NCBI RefSeq assembly: GCF_023343835.1
Contig: NC_064439.1
Span: 32,252,508-32,316,507, forward strand
Length of the DNA stretch: 64,000 nucleotides
From: Lagopus muta
Taxonomy: Eukaryota; Chordata; Aves; Galliformes; Phasianidae
Direction: 5' to 3'
The translations under genes were made by a program, and so were the position numbers. Positions 1 through 10,660 of this stretch are shown in pieces (within the stretch, counting starts at the first letter, position 1; each line of letters opens with the position of its first letter). The notes beneath the pieces are model-generated. The model was not told the origin of the DNA and ran no database searches. It saw only the letters and a program-made list of their open reading frames with translations.

Positions 1-749
1 TGATGGGGGCCCTGGGGATGTACAGCATGGAGAGCTGGGGGCTGAGTTCCCCTTCAGTTCAATCTAAAACAAAACAAAACAAAAAATCAAAAATCTTCAA
101 CACGGGATCCACCAAAATGCTGTTCATTTTCATTTACCTGTGCCTTCTGCCAAATGAAATTCACACCATAAATATTCTTCTGTTTTCAAATCAGTAAGTT
201 TGCCACGCAGATTATGTTTTTACAGTTCACAGTAACACTAAAAAGATGCAGCAGTTTTATGGCTCTTGACGAGTCTGGAAGTGATAGCAACTGAAATCAA
301 AAGCCCAAATTCCTTTACAAGGTACTCACTGACAACAGTGAAGCAGCAGATCTGGTTTCCACGAGCAAATTGTCCTGGTTGTTCTTGGAGCAGAACCGGG
401 CCCTTCTTCTTCAGGTTTTGATGGAATGAGTTATAATCTCTGAAGCCTATGGTGGTGGCAGAGAAATGCTGCTTCTGGCAGCTAGCAAGGAAAACAATAA
501 TAATGAAAAGAAAAGCAGATGCCTTCCGTGCAGATGCCTGGATCCCATATTCGGAGCTACGCAGAGGCAGATATCTGTGCTGGATCGGATCCTGTAAATG
601 ACATTACACGCTCTCCTGGGCACATCCTACTTGCAGCTCTGTCCTCTCTCCTCAGTGCACTTATGTGTTATTTGCTGTCAATCTATCAGCTTGTATTTAT
701 GCCCAGCATCATGCACCTATCATTCTCTTCTTTCCAAAGCTTCCACCTC

Positions 750-905
750 TAACTGTGTTGTAAAAAATAGCCTTAATAAAACAGTGATAATTACGTCATT
801 ATTGTTAACACTATCCATTAAAAATGGAAAAATAAGCTGTCTGATTTCGTCGCCTGCTTGTGCTTTCGTATCAGTGCTTTCTTTGGCACTAAATTGCTTT
901 GCGAT
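750..905. promoter_or_regulatory. Candidate upstream regulatory block (AT-rich, homeodomain/CRE motifs)
   Basis: Contains TTAATAAAA, ATTACGTCATTATTG (CRE half-site fused to an AbdB/PBX-like TTATTG) and TTAACA in a compact stretch with few low-complexity runs. Conservation is not testable here. Confidence 0.22.
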
Positions 906-1707
906 TTACCAGTGCTTTCTCTGTCTTAGGGAGACGACAGGGGTTGTTTCAGACGGGCTGTGGTTGCACGGTGGGATCACAGCCACCTCAGGACAGCACC
1001 GGCCTCGAGTCCCCATATCCAATGACCGACGGGAGAAAAGGAATTTCCCGTGGCTAAAAAGTGTGTGATGGATTTTTCCTTCTCCGGGCTCTGCACTTCT
1101 GAGGGACACCTCTGATTTATGGCTATGTTACTCTGGAAATGTTTGAATGCCCCTCTATATTTCTTTGGTTTGGGATGAGGTTGTGTTCGTTTCCTGCTCA
1201 TACATCGGGAATCCTTTCTGCCGCGATTTGTGCCTTCTGAATGCTGTCTCCCCGCTCTTGCCTCGGCCATAATTCAGCAAGGAGAGCTGAAAGGTCGAAG
1301 GAATAAATCAGTTTGGAAAGTTTTGAGGGTAGTTCTGACGTCCAGATTGTGACCAACAGAGCGAGGGAGACTTCATAAAAATCTCTGTAGAAAAAAAAAG
1401 AAAGAAAAAAGAAAAAAAAAAAAACAGAAAACCCCGTAGAGATATACTTTCCAATCTGCCTGGAAATTAATCCCAAATGAGGGAGTCTCCTTCCAAATCG
1501 GACTTGACAGATCTGTGGGAAACACAAGGCAGAGGCAAAGCCGGAGCCGTTCCCGGCGCAGCATCATTCACAGGGAGAGGGGAGCGGGACGGGACGGGAC
1601 GGGCTGTGTGGGAAGGGGCTGTCGTGGCCGTGCATCCTCCTCGGGGCTGTGAAAATAAAAGCAATGCACGAAGCGCCGTGCTAATGCACTTTGAGCCCAG
1701 CAGAGCC

Positions 1708-1772
1708 TTTCTTTCTTTCTTTTTTTTTTTTTTTTTTTCTTTCTTTCTTTTTCTTTTTTCCTTTTTTTCCCC
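1708..1772. repeat. Pyrimidine-rich simple repeat (T/CTTT)n
   Basis: About 65 bp of uninterrupted C/T with a run of some 20 T flanked by TTTC units. Confidence 0.95.
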
Positions 1773-2952
1773 TTCACTAAGACTCCATTCGGGCCTTGAG
1801 CTCTGTGTTTACTCTTGGCAAATAGCTCTGCGTGTAGGGTGTCTGACTGCCTGTCCGTGTATAAGTGCGCTTTGCAGCCCGTGCTGCCGCTGACTCACAC
1901 CGCCCCTCACAACGGCCAGCAGCACGGGAGCGACAAACTCCGGGGGTGGTGTCCGGTGGGATCGGGCTGAGAGCAGGGCGAGGAATGAAGCAGCAATGGA
2001 TTAGAAACGAAAATAATCAGATCGGTGGGGATCGGCCGGGGTAACCCGTGGGAACCATTGCGAGGGCTCCAGCCTGATGCAGACAGGAAGATTTCCTGCA
2101 AACTTCCCGGCAGTCATCATGTACATCGGCCCGTCTGGGGAAGCTCCCCTGCGTTCTGCATTCGGCTCCTTGTTGCTGTTTTAATCAGAAAGAGATATGA
2201 ACGTCCCTCCCCTCGCTGCCCCAAAACTGGTAGTAATGGGGAACTGCGCAGACACAACAGACCTCCTCAACTACCTGCCTGAGCCAGGAGGGAGTCCGAA
2301 GGCGAGCTTCCCCGTGAGACCGGCTCTGAGCGGGGCCTCGGGGGAGGCGAACCCTTCACGCAGCCCTCAGAGGCGATGGTGACACGAAACTAGCCCGTAA
2401 CGAAGCGGCCACCAGAGCCCCACGGGCACGGCGCTGCCCGAACTGCCGCATCTCGACACGGCTGCTCCGCTCCGCACTGCCCTCATCCCCGTGTACCGCT
2501 CCCCGTCCCAGCCCCGGCCTCTGGGAGCAGGAGGCGGTGGAGACGGACTGCTAACGTCAGTTCGTTCATCCCTTCTCCAGCAGCTGGGCCCGATTCTGCA
2601 GCCCGCTTCTGGGGCTCCCCTGTCCCTGTCCGCTCCCGGGAGCCGGACTGCGGCGGCGGGTCCTCGTCCGGAGCGCGGAGGGCACACATCGGGTCTGAGG
2701 CTGGCAAGGGAAAGAAGGGGAAGGGAACCGAGCGAGGAGTTTTCGATACATAAGGCAACACACGTGTGATGAAATCAGTGCGGTCTGAGCGGGGTGGTGC
2801 GTGGTGTGTGTGCCCATAAACGAGTACGTGTGTCTCACAGGCAGAGCGAGAGATTGGTGGTGGTACCCTGTAAAAATTCCTGCTTTATCCCCCTGAAATC
2901 GGCATTCTATTGCTGCAGCACGTCTTCACCCATGGACCGAGAGGATGGGGAG

Positions 2953-3012
2953 TCTGTTTGTTTGTCTGTCTGTCTGTTTGTCTCTCTGTTTGTCTGCCTG
3001 CCTTCTTGCTTC
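2953..3012. repeat. (TGTT/TGTC)n tetranucleotide microsatellite
   Basis: Imperfect TGTT, TGTC and TGCC units over about 60 bp. It generates Val-Cys-Leu-Ser-like open frames that are not genes. Confidence 0.9.
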
Positions 3013-3059
3013 CTGCTCGCAGGGCTCTACAGAAAATCCCAGCGTGTTTCCCATTGCTC

Positions 3060-3290
3060 TGCCCGTTCCCTACCAAAGCGACGTCACTTCAAATATGCCA
3101 GTAAATTCCTTACCGGGTAGGAAACGTAATTGGCTGAATGTTTTCTGTAACCCGACTAGCCAATAACGCTCCAAGAAAAAAAATTTGAGAACAATCTCGT
3201 TACGGCAGATGGTGAGAATGACCTGACACTACACGTGCGAGTCAATATGAACTCGAGATGAGATCCTTGCTGCACTCATTAGAAATATCG
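3060..3290. promoter_or_regulatory. Candidate upstream element with CRE and CCAAT motifs
   Basis: GACGTCAC (CRE-like) near 3080, an inverted CCAAT (ATTGG) near 3129 and a direct CCAAT near 3160 occur within about 90 bp, about 1.3 kb upstream of the EVX1 start codon. This spacing is typical of a promoter or promoter-proximal enhancer. It could also mark the start of a divergent transcript. Inference only. Confidence 0.3.
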
Positions 3291-4130
3291 AAATACACCA
3301 AGGAGAGCACATATTTGGGGTGCGAGGTCTCTGATTTTCAGACAAGTGCTGTCCTTGTGGCTGCCCCCGTCATCTCTGGTTTGTAGCATCTGCTGATGAG
3401 AACGAGTTCTGGCCTTGATAATGCGAATTTCTCTCTGTATTGCTCTGGCAGAGCTTCTTCTCGCAGTTGTTCCTCCTGAAAGTAGATAACAGTGTATGCA
3501 AAACTATTAAATAAAAAGTAGAAAGGGGAGGAGGACGAAAACCCTCCTAAAAGCGAATCGAAAATATGGAAAATGAAGGAAGAAATGAGACTAAATGGTA
3601 AAGACCAGGTAGACAGACTACCTACAGTTACGACAAGTGAAGTCGGTTCTATCTTTTCCGCTGTAAAACGCAATAAATTTGTAACCGCATTTCCGAATTT
3701 TCAACTATCGTTTAATCTCAATCAAAATTCTACGAACGGGCACCGATACTTAATCAGAACGAGAAGCCAAGGCTGTTTCTACATTCGAATGTCAGTAGCG
3801 CATTTCCTTATCCTCGAGTTTGCAAAGGATTCCTAACGCCTCATCCATGCAGCTCTGCGGAAGCCGATTGCCAGCAATAAATAATGCATCGAAGGAAGAG
3901 GCTTCGGTACGCATCTTCTCACTCCCAGGATGCGACTAGGGCTCTTCGCCTCGGTTTTACATCAAGGCGGTGGCTTAAAGCAATCAAAAGGCTCTGTTAA
4001 TGGCCAAGCGGGGCTTCCCCCCGCGGAACTCTGCCCGCATGTTACAACCTCTTTGCAGCTCCGCTCCATATGCATCTCCCTTTCACACTTCCCTCTCCAT
4101 CGCGGCTCCTACACCAGGTGCATCACGCGT

Positions 4131-4463
4131 TGAGCCCATTAGCTCCGACTCTTCCTTTCATCTTCCCCATGGCAGACGTTTCTATTTATCCGCTGGCAAT
4201 CAATGTGTGGCGTCACCAGTGGTACTGTAATGACGACTGCACCATTGTGGATGACAGCTTAGAAAGAAGAGGGCAATGGTGATCCCTCCCAGAGCAGCAC
4301 GGCACAGAGCAGCGCTCGCATCACAAGGTCACCCCATCTCCCCGCTGCTCCTCCGCACCGCCTGCAGCGGGTCGCGGGCTGCGCACGGGGCTGGGGCGGG
4401 AGCGGCGGGGAGGGGGGGGACGAGATCTGGATTTGTTTCCCCCCTCCCTTAAGAGAAGCCACG
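4131..4463 (+). promoter_or_regulatory. EVX1: EVX1 proximal promoter / 5' UTR (CpG island)
   Basis: The region just before the start codon holds an ATTAGC homeodomain-type site (4139-4144), a CTATTTATCC AT-rich box near 4181, an ATCAAT PBX-like site near 4199, and TGACAG (MEIS/TGIF-type) at 4252-4257. There is also a GGGGCGGG Sp-type box at 4393-4400. No convincing TATA box sits at a fixed distance, consistent with a dispersed CpG-island promoter. The transcription start is not determined. Confidence 0.5.
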
Positions 4464-4899
4464 ATGGAAAGCAGGAAGGAGATGGTGATGTTTCTGGAAG
4501 GGACGCAACTTGGCGCTCTGGTTGGCAAGAGGATGCCTAATTTGGCCGAAACGGTGAGGAGCCCCGCTCCGGAGCCGCAGGAGAAGATGATCCCTCGGAA
4601 CTGCCTCAGCCCCAGACCTGGCCCCTTGTCGTCCCGGGAGAGAGGAGGAGGAGGAGGAGGTGGCGGCGGAGAAGACGAAAAGGAGGTGGAGGTGCTGCCG
4701 GGGACAGGGACGGTACCGGAGAGCCGCTCGGCGGCGGCAGCGCTGCTCGGGGCCGGACAGCAACCCCCCGGCACGGAGCCCCCCTCTAGCAAAGGGCAGC
4801 AGAGCAGCTCGGACACCGAGTCGGATTTCTATGAGGAAATCGAGGTGAGCTGCACCCCGGACTGCGCCACGGGGAGCGCCGAGTACCAGCACAGCAAAG
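4464..4899 (+). CDS. EVX1: EVX1 coding exon 1
   Basis: This exon encodes residues 1-145 plus one base of codon 146. The donor is AAG|gtaccc, right after the YQHSK motif where mammalian EVX1 also splices. The frame stays open into the intron as far as 5291, but that extension is low-complexity and has no EVX similarity, so the donor at 4900 is preferred. It carries the glycine run and the acidic N-terminal conserved block. Confidence 0.95.
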
Positions 4900-7715
4900 G
4901 TACCCAACTCCTTCCCATGCCTGCAGCCCCCTTCCGCTCCCGGGCCGGGGGGCAGCACCGGGGGGCGGGGGGCTGCCGGAGGGGGGCTTCCCCTCAAAGC
5001 CGGGGCGGGGGTGGCGGGGGGATTCCCTTCTCCAGTCCATCCCTCGGCCCCCGGCTTCCTGGCATCGAGCGGCTCGCTGGGGAGGCGGAGGGCACGACAG
5101 CGGGCAGCCGCCGCGCCCCTGGAGGGCAGCCAGGTTTCCCTGAGCATCAAATCCGCAGCCGGTCCCGCAGGGCCCCTGGGTCAAGAGCCCCCCGCACCGA
5201 TCCTTTTATTTTATTTTCGTCCTTCCCTACTACGCGGACGGTGCCTTCTGTAGGAAACCCCTTCGGATCTTCCCCAGCGGCGCGGTTCTGAGCGCGAAGG
5301 GGATGGGCACGGGGGAGCAACATCAAACGGGTTTTCTGGCCGAGAGCTGTTTGTGGTATTGCAGGGTGAAATGTGCCCGGGCGAGTGCGGAAGCGCCCGT
5401 AAAGACCGTAAAATCGCTCGCCGACTCCTGCCTGCCCCGAGTGCGGCGGAGAGGTCCTTGTTTGCACGTTGAGTTAAAAAAAAAAAAAAAAAAAGGAGAG
5501 GTCCAAATTACCTTGTCACTTCTGTGTCTCGATGGCGCCAGCTCGGAAATGGTCCCAATGAATTAATTGCCTTTGGTCTCGGGCACAATGAGAGAGAGTT
5601 GCATTTGAAAGAAAACGCAGCGGCCAGGCCCCTTCTCCCCCAGCCCCTTCTCCCTATTCCCACCTTCTCATCCCGGCGGAGCCCCCCCAGTCCTAACAAC
5701 GATCCGCTTCTCTCCTCTCCCCGTTCCTCCATCACTCGAAGAAGCTGGGAAGTGCGGACGGCGATGTCTGCCTCCATTCCGTCCTTTAGGGGCTCTCGGA
5801 AAACATCCCACCTCGAGCTCTGGAGGCTGAGCAGAGGGTCCCCAGGGCCTGACCCCCTCCCCGGCGTGGGGGCTGGGCTCCTGCCCGCCGACTGCTCCGC
5901 TCCCGGGCCCTCACTGGGCTGCGGGAAGGCCTTGGGCACACCTGCCCTTCCCAGCCCTCGGGGCCGGGGATGCTGCGGCAGCCTCCGGCTTCACAGCGCG
6001 GAGATTGAGCGGGCGGCCCGGCGGTCACTGCCGGGGTGCCGTATGCGTTTTTTGGGTTATCACCCCTTTCTCCAGCCCCGCTTCTCATGGGTATCTCCCA
6101 AGCATCCCTACTCTAGGGGAGCAGGCATAAAAAAGACACAAACGGGAAGGCATGTGGGGGAGAGGGCAGCTCTATGGGGTGACGGGGGGGGAGCATTCCC
6201 CCGTGCCCACCCATCTCCCAGCATGTGTCCCTTCCGCTGGCTCCACTCTTAGGCCAGTGCTCCGAGACTCGGGCCGGCAGCCCCGGCGGCGGCGGGGATC
6301 ACCCCAAGGGCGGCGGCGGAGGCGGCTCCCAGGGCCCGCTGAGCTGCAGCGCCAGCGACCAGATGCGCCGGTACCGCACCGCCTTCACCCGCGAGCAGAT
6401 CGCCCGGTTGGAGAAGGAGTTTTACCGGGAGAACTACGTGTCCAGGCCCCGGAGATGTGAGCTGGCAGCTGCTCTAAATCTGCCAGAAACCACCATCAAG
6501 GTACACACGGCTCGGACATGTTTCCAATTAGCACGATATAAATCTATATAGCCAAACTTCCTTGCAAAACTCGGGAAAGCACTTCGCCAGCGCAGCCCTC
6601 TCTCACACCCCCGCCCCCCGCCCCTCTCCCGGCCCTACCCGCACCCCGCAGCATGCGGCATTGCGGGGGGAGGGGGACGACGCGGCTCCGGGGCCATCCC
6701 AGCCAGCACCGCTAATCCGGTCTCTCCCCACTGGATTATAGCTAATCTTCTCCTCAGCCCAATCCAAAACTCTCTCGGATGTCGAGGGAGGGAATAGGAG
6801 GGCAGTAGAAGCTCCGAATTTCTTTTTTCCCCGCTCTGCTTCGCTATTTGCTGTAACATTCGCACCACATAATAATAAAATTAGGAAAAAAAAAAAAAAG
6901 GAATCCCAGGTAATTCTGTCTGCAAGAGGCAGAGCGGTCGGATTTGCCCAGAGGGTACCCTGGAACGAGCCCCTGTGGAAGAAAGGGAGATAAGCACCCA
7001 AACGTGGCAACCCCATTGGGTCTCTCTCAGGATTCACAGAGCTCTAAGCGATCCCTTCAAGGAGTGGGGGCCGTTGCCGGTGTCGGCTCGGCCACGGGGA
7101 GCGGTCCCGGGGCTCAGCCACGCACGGAGCCGGGAGATGCGCGGCAGCGGCGGGTGACGGCTGTGGCCTCCCCTCTCTCCGCAGGTGTGGTTCCAGAACC
7201 GGCGGATGAAGGACAAGCGGCAGCGCCTGGCCATGACCTGGCCGCACCCGGCGGACCCGGCGTTCTACACCTACATGATGAGCCACGCGGCCGCCACCGG
7301 CAACCTGCCCTACCCCTTCCCATCCCACCTGCCCCTGCCCTACTACTCCCACATGGGCATCGGGGCCACCTCGGCCTCGGCCGCCGCTCCCTTCAGCACC
7401 CCGCTGCGGCCGCTGGACACCTTCCGCGTCCTGTCCCACCCGTACCCGCGGCCGGAGCTGCTCTGCGCCTTCAGGCACCCCTCTCTGTACCCCGCCCCGA
7501 GCCATGGACTCGGCAGCGCCGGTGGCAGCCCCTGCTCGTGCCTGGCGTGCCACGGCAGCCCGTCCAACGGGTTGGCACAGAGACCCGCCGGGTCAGACTT
7601 TACCTGCTCGGCCACCACCAGGACGGACTCCTTCCTCACTTTCACCCCCTCGGTGCTGAGCAAAGCCACCTCGGTTTCCATGGACCAGCGGGAAGAAGTA
7701 CCTTTAACGAGATAA
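4464..7715 (+). CDS. EVX1: EVX1, even-skipped homeobox 1 (three coding exons, 404 aa)
   Basis: Even-skipped family homeodomain transcription factor, nuclear, known as a repressor in primitive streak/posterior mesoderm and in V0 interneuron specification. Coding exons are 4464-4899, 6253-6500 and 7185-7715. They join with consistent phases (1, then 0) into 404 residues, close to mammalian EVX1 (about 407). The start [13 protein letters not shown] matches the EVX1 N-terminus and differs from EVX2. Residues 61-69 are nine glycines. Residues 114-145 hold the conserved acidic block ([13 protein letters not shown]) ending in YQHSK. Residues 157-170 are Gly-rich. The homeodomain spans 183-242, with W230, Q232 (position 50) and N233 (position 51) in helix 3. 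After it come [18 protein letters not shown], a Pro/Tyr/Ala-rich region, a Cys-containing CSCLACH motif and the terminal EEVPLTR. The ATG has A at -3 and G at +4, a strong Kozak context. EVX2 is excluded by its different N-terminus and its long poly-Ala/Gly C-terminal half. The gene lies in a CpG-rich domain typical of Polycomb-regulated developmental genes. Confidence 0.97.
4900..6252 (+). other. EVX1 intron 1
   Basis: A 1353-bp phase-1 intron with a GT donor and a TAG acceptor (cactcttag|GCC) preceded by pyrimidine-rich sequence. It is very GC- and CpG-rich, and contains a run of 19 A at 5476-5494. Long open frames here on both strands come from the GC-rich composition and show no recognisable domain. 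Confidence 0.9.
6253..6500 (+). CDS. EVX1: EVX1 coding exon 2 (homeodomain helices 1-2)
   Basis: This exon completes codon 146 (G from exon 1 plus GC, giving Gly) and runs to Lys228. It encodes the Gly-rich linker, the [20 protein letters not shown] entry to the homeodomain, helices 1 and 2, and the start of helix 3 (ETTIK). The donor is AAG|gtacac. A nearby alternative acceptor AG at 6256-6257 would shift the frame and is rejected. Confidence 0.96.
6501..7184 (+). other. EVX1 intron 2
   Basis: A 684-bp phase-0 intron that interrupts homeodomain helix 3 between Lys228 and Val229 (homeodomain positions 46/47), the position expected for EVX genes. The acceptor is ctccgcag|GTG after a C/T-rich tract. 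There is a poly-A run around 6886-6899. No independent gene is seen inside. Confidence 0.92.
7185..7715 (+). CDS. EVX1: EVX1 coding exon 3 (homeodomain helix 3 and C-terminus)
   Basis: Starts with Val229-Trp230-Phe231-Gln232-Asn233-Arg234-Arg235, the DNA-recognition helix, and ends with EEVPLTR and a TAA stop at 7713-7715. The C-terminal 160 residues match the EVX1 layout: conserved [34 protein letters not shown], the CSCLACH motif, and [14 protein letters not shown] near the end. It lacks the poly-Ala tracts of EVX2. Confidence 0.97.
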   Translation: MWFQNRRMKDKRQRLAMTWPHPADPAFYTYMMSHAAATGNLPYPFPSHLPLPYYSHMGIGATSASAAAPFSTPLRPLDTFRVLSHPYPRPELLCAFRHPSLYPAPSHGLGSAGGSPCSCLACHGSPSNGLAQRPAGSDFTCSATTRTDSFLTFTPSVLSKATSVSMDQREEVPLTR

Positions 7716-8290
7716 AGCTTCGTCTCAGGGTTGTTCAATAATTCGCCCCTTTCCCGGGTGCTCTTCGAGTTAATGTACGTACGGTTGATGTTTATTTAAT
7801 CGCGTTCTATCCCCAGAAGTGGACACCTATGGAAAAAAAAGAAAAAAAAAAAAAGAAAAAAAAAGAAAAAAGAACAAAAAAGACTAAAAATAACTCAGTC
7901 TTGAAAGGATTTACATTCCATGGGGGAAAAAGAGAAAAGAGAAAAAAAAAAAAAAAAAAAAAGAACAGGGACGAGCAGTGATTTATCTCGGAGAAGGGTT
8001 TTAAGCACGGAGAAGAAACAAGATCTACCTGAATGAAACACATTTCATTCAACACAGAGATGAGCGGGGACTTTCTTGTCGATTGACGGACTTACTACCG
8101 GGGCCAGAACTTCTGCGGGTTACAGCAACCGACCTTATGCACAGAGCTATGGGGCTGAGAGGGGAAATCTGAAATACTTGAAAGAAACATTATCTCGATA
8201 ACGAAATGGCTGGTGCGCATGAAGAAAGCAAAGCTGCGATCTACCGGGGCGTTCAGAAAATAAAACCAACGATCAAACAGCAAAACCAAA
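7716..8290 (+). other. EVX1: EVX1 3' UTR (probable), A-rich
   Basis: The sequence after the stop is noncoding and carries A/G-rich runs at about 7831-7872 and 7926-7962. The first reasonable polyadenylation hexamer is AATAAA at 8259-8264, which would place cleavage at about 8275-8290. The true 3' end is not fixed by sequence alone, and longer forms using later sites are possible. Confidence 0.4.
8259..8264 (+). terminator. Candidate EVX1 polyadenylation signal AATAAA
   Basis: Canonical hexamer about 545 bases after the stop codon. The downstream GU-rich element is weak, so this is only a candidate. Confidence 0.3.
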
Positions 8291-8299
8291 AGGTTTCAG

Positions 8300-8480
8300 G
8301 ATTGCAATTCAATAGTATTATCCAGTAATTTCTATAGAGAAAAACAATGCTTTGCCATAAAGAAAAAAAACTGACATTCTGTACATTGCTATTGTGATTT
8401 AATTGCATTCTTTACTGTCCCTTGTCTCCTCCTTCGCTTCGAGCAGAATTGCAGCACCGCGTCTCCTCTTTCATTCCAAC
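8300..8480. promoter_or_regulatory. Candidate conserved noncoding block just 3' of EVX1
   Basis: AT-rich but complex sequence with CCATAAA (HOX13/AbdB-type) at 8355-8361 and GATTTAATTGC near 8397. It may be the distal 3' UTR instead of an enhancer. Confidence 0.25.
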
Positions 8481-9149
8481 TTTTAGTTTTAAGAGGTAGA
8501 CAGGAATTGGCAGGGAAAAAAGAAAAAAAAGAAAACACGAGCTGCTGCTTCTCTACGGGTCAGAGCTATTTGTCCTTTAAATAACAACGTCCTATTATCA
8601 GTCGCTGAAATGTGCACACACCGACGAAATTAGCAAGTGATGTATATGTAAGAAGGGTTTTTGAATATCGAATGTACAATGTTCCGTGAGCAGAGCCCCC
8701 GTGCCAAACGCTAACAAGCCGCCAAGGGAAGAGATTAGGTGACAGGGAGCAGCACTCCTTCAGACAATCACCAGTCTGTAAATTGGAGCAAAGGCGATTT
8801 CCTTTCCTTTGTACTGCCTTCAGTTCTCTCACTGACTTCTCCTGGATGCGGCTCTTTCCCATCCTCCCCTCCCTCCCCCCCCCCCCCCCCCTTTTTTTTT
8901 TTACATTTCAAGTGCTGTTTTTTTATCTCCTTCCCCACCCCTGCTCTTTGCATCTGTATGTGCCCTTCACACTGCTCTCTCTTCCTTCTGGAGGAGGATT
9001 TCTTCCGCATACCCTCCCCTTTCCCCTTCAGGTATTTCGGAAGGAGGTAGCACCATCGCTTTTGCTCGGGTTTCCGTCAGCCTACAGTTCTGAAAGCAAA
9101 CACGCACATCTAGCTGGGCTGAAGTTCCTTCCAAAACAGAATTTGTTTA
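8481..9149. other. Noncoding spacer with C/T homopolymer tract
   Basis: No gene recognised. A run of C followed by T at about 8874-8902 and pyrimidine-rich sequence on either side account for the open frames. Confidence 0.6.
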
Positions 9150-9300
9150 TTTGACTCTATTTTTAAATAGCCCAAAGACCGTCATCATTTGTTACTGTGT
9201 CGGAACAAAACACAGTACCATCACAGTACCACCACCGCTAACTGCAATGCTGACAGGCACATTTAAACGACACATCATCCACATTTTTATTGCGCTTGTT
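9150..9300. promoter_or_regulatory. Candidate regulatory block with short direct repeat
   Basis: Contains a tandem ACAGTACCA(T/C)C repeat near 9211-9233, TGACAG near 9250, and TTTTTATTGCG (HOX13/CDX-like) near 9284. The position within the CpG-rich EVX1 domain and the motif content suggest a regulatory element; inference. Confidence 0.25.
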
Positions 9301-10400
9301 TAAAAAAAAAAAAAAAAAAGATAAGGAAAACAAAAACAAAAAACCAACCAACAAAGCGTTGCTTAAGACGAATTTCACCTCCGTGCAGTTGCGGTTCGCC
9401 AAGCAGGAGGACAAGAGCTGGCCGAACCGAGTCGGTCTGACACCTCCGCTATCGGCTGTGCGCTCAGCTGCTGAGGACCTCCGGTCCGTTGTCGCTCTGT
9501 CCTCAGCGCAGGGAGCACAGAGCAGCTCTTCGCTGCAGTGGATGGAAAGCAGGGGAGAGACACGAGCGTGCCAGGATATATTTTTCCAATCTAAAATTGT
9601 TTATTAGAGCCTTTTGTTATAAAACAGATCCAAAGTCATCATCTTTAAATCATTAAGGGCAGATTGTTCCTCCCTCTCTGAGCGAGATGTCCTCATGGAC
9701 ATGGAAACTGATGGCCCTTTTTGGACACTCGCAAATAGACTCCCCTCCCCCCACCCTCTGGAAATAACAACTGTAAACAGCGTCCAAGGGCAGAGCTAGG
9801 GAAAATCTTGGCTTCCCTCCCCCACGACTTTGCCTTTTAGCACGCTCGAGAAAAAAAAAAAAAAAGAAAAAAAAAGTTCGGTAGGACAGGAGCTAAGGAG
9901 CGACCCAGAAGCCCTGGCAACGCCGGGAACAGGAGGCGTCGGGTGGGTCTGAGTGCCACACAGTAAAGCCGGGGGGATCCTGAGCGGCCGCAGTTCTCCT
10001 GCCGGCCGGGCAGAGGCACCTGCTGCCATCGCAAGGCACGGTCACCCCTTCTGGGATGCAGCGGGTTGCAATGCGCAGTGAGCTAGGGGGGCCATATGTA
10101 TATATATACATACAAATATACGTATTAAAATATATATACACGCATATACACGTGCGTCAAATACACGTATTTTATATAGATGGGGGTGCGTGATTTGCGT
10201 GTGAGGGGGAACGTAGCCATCCCGCACCACCTCTGTGGGTAAAGGGGACAGACCTCGTGCAGAGGCACGCACCGAGCACGGTCACTCCGCACCCGCGGCT
10301 CCCGCACCCCCCGGCCGTCGTGCCCGGAGGGGGCTGCGGCACAGGGGGTGGCAGTGAATTTCTCTGCGGCTCGGTCACAGGGCAGAGATTGCCTGCGACA
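9301..10400. other. CpG-rich noncoding sequence with A runs and an AT/ACAC tract
   Basis: No gene recognised. Contains A runs at 9302-9319 and about 9850-9875. A TATA/ACAC-type alternating purine-pyrimidine tract lies at about 10095-10180. The CpG density is high for intergenic DNA. Confidence 0.55.
10095..10180. repeat. Alternating (TA/CA)n tract
   Basis: Imperfect TATATA, CATACA and ACACGT units over about 85 bp inside otherwise CpG-rich sequence. Confidence 0.8.
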
Positions 10401-10660
10401 GGTAAATAGGCTCCGGGTCGCAGTAATGCCGAGAGTATTTTCAGTTAATAGGGGAGGGAAAATGAGGTGTCTGGAGCGATATTGGAAAGTACAAGATCGA
10501 TGATCCGTCCTCGTGTCCAATCAGCAGCCTTTAATTGACTGTATTTTCTAGGTAATTGAGCCGCTGTGCTCCTAAATTGAAGTGGAAGATATAACAATAC
10601 ATCTCGCCGGGAGGAATTACTCATTACTTCATAATGAAATTTTCCTTTTGCTGCGTGGGG
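10400..10660. promoter_or_regulatory. Candidate enhancer with clustered homeodomain sites
   Basis: Within about 120 bp there are CCAATCAG (10517-10524), TTAATTGA (10531-10538), GTAATTGAG (10552-10560), AAATTGAA near 10574, TCATTA (10621-10626) and TAATGA (10632-10637). The block lies about 3 kb downstream of EVX1 between GC-rich segments and has no low-complexity runs. It resembles conserved developmental enhancers. EVX/HOX autoregulation is possible but unproven. Confidence 0.42.

Larger units (their letters stand above)
1..4130. other. EVX1 upstream region (HOXA13-facing side), no gene recognised
   Basis: No protein gene or known RNA gene is recognisable. The stretch becomes CpG-rich from about 900 onward and contains pyrimidine and purine runs. 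By vertebrate synteny it lies between HOXA13 (off the left edge) and EVX1. Divergent EVX1 antisense transcripts and HOTTIP are known in mammals here, but noncoding transcripts cannot be identified from this sequence alone. Confidence 0.5.

Noticed and set aside
2885-3166. Cys/Val/Leu/Ser-rich open frames around 2.9-3.1 kb
   Set aside because: Encoded by the TGTT/TGTC microsatellite at 2953-3012.
1-4463. HOXA13 or HOTTIP at the left edge
   Set aside because: No Hox13 homeodomain or exon sequence is present. HOTTIP cannot be recognised from sequence alone. They are expected further left.
4449-5150. Long minus-strand open frames over EVX1 exon 1 and intron 1 (up to 233 codons)
   Set aside because: They arise from GC-rich composition opposite the EVX1 coding exon. 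They have low-complexity Arg/Pro/Ala/Gly content and no family signature.
4464-7715. EVX2 as the identity of the homeobox gene
   Set aside because: The homeodomains are nearly identical, but the N-terminus MESRKEMV, the [13 protein letters not shown] block and the short C-terminus ending PLTR without long poly-Ala/Gly tracts are EVX1 features.
6944-7741. Plus-strand 265-codon open frame overlapping EVX1 exon 3
   Set aside because: It is in a different frame from the homeodomain-encoding frame and is Pro/Ala/Arg/His-rich noise; the real frame continues [14 protein letters not shown].
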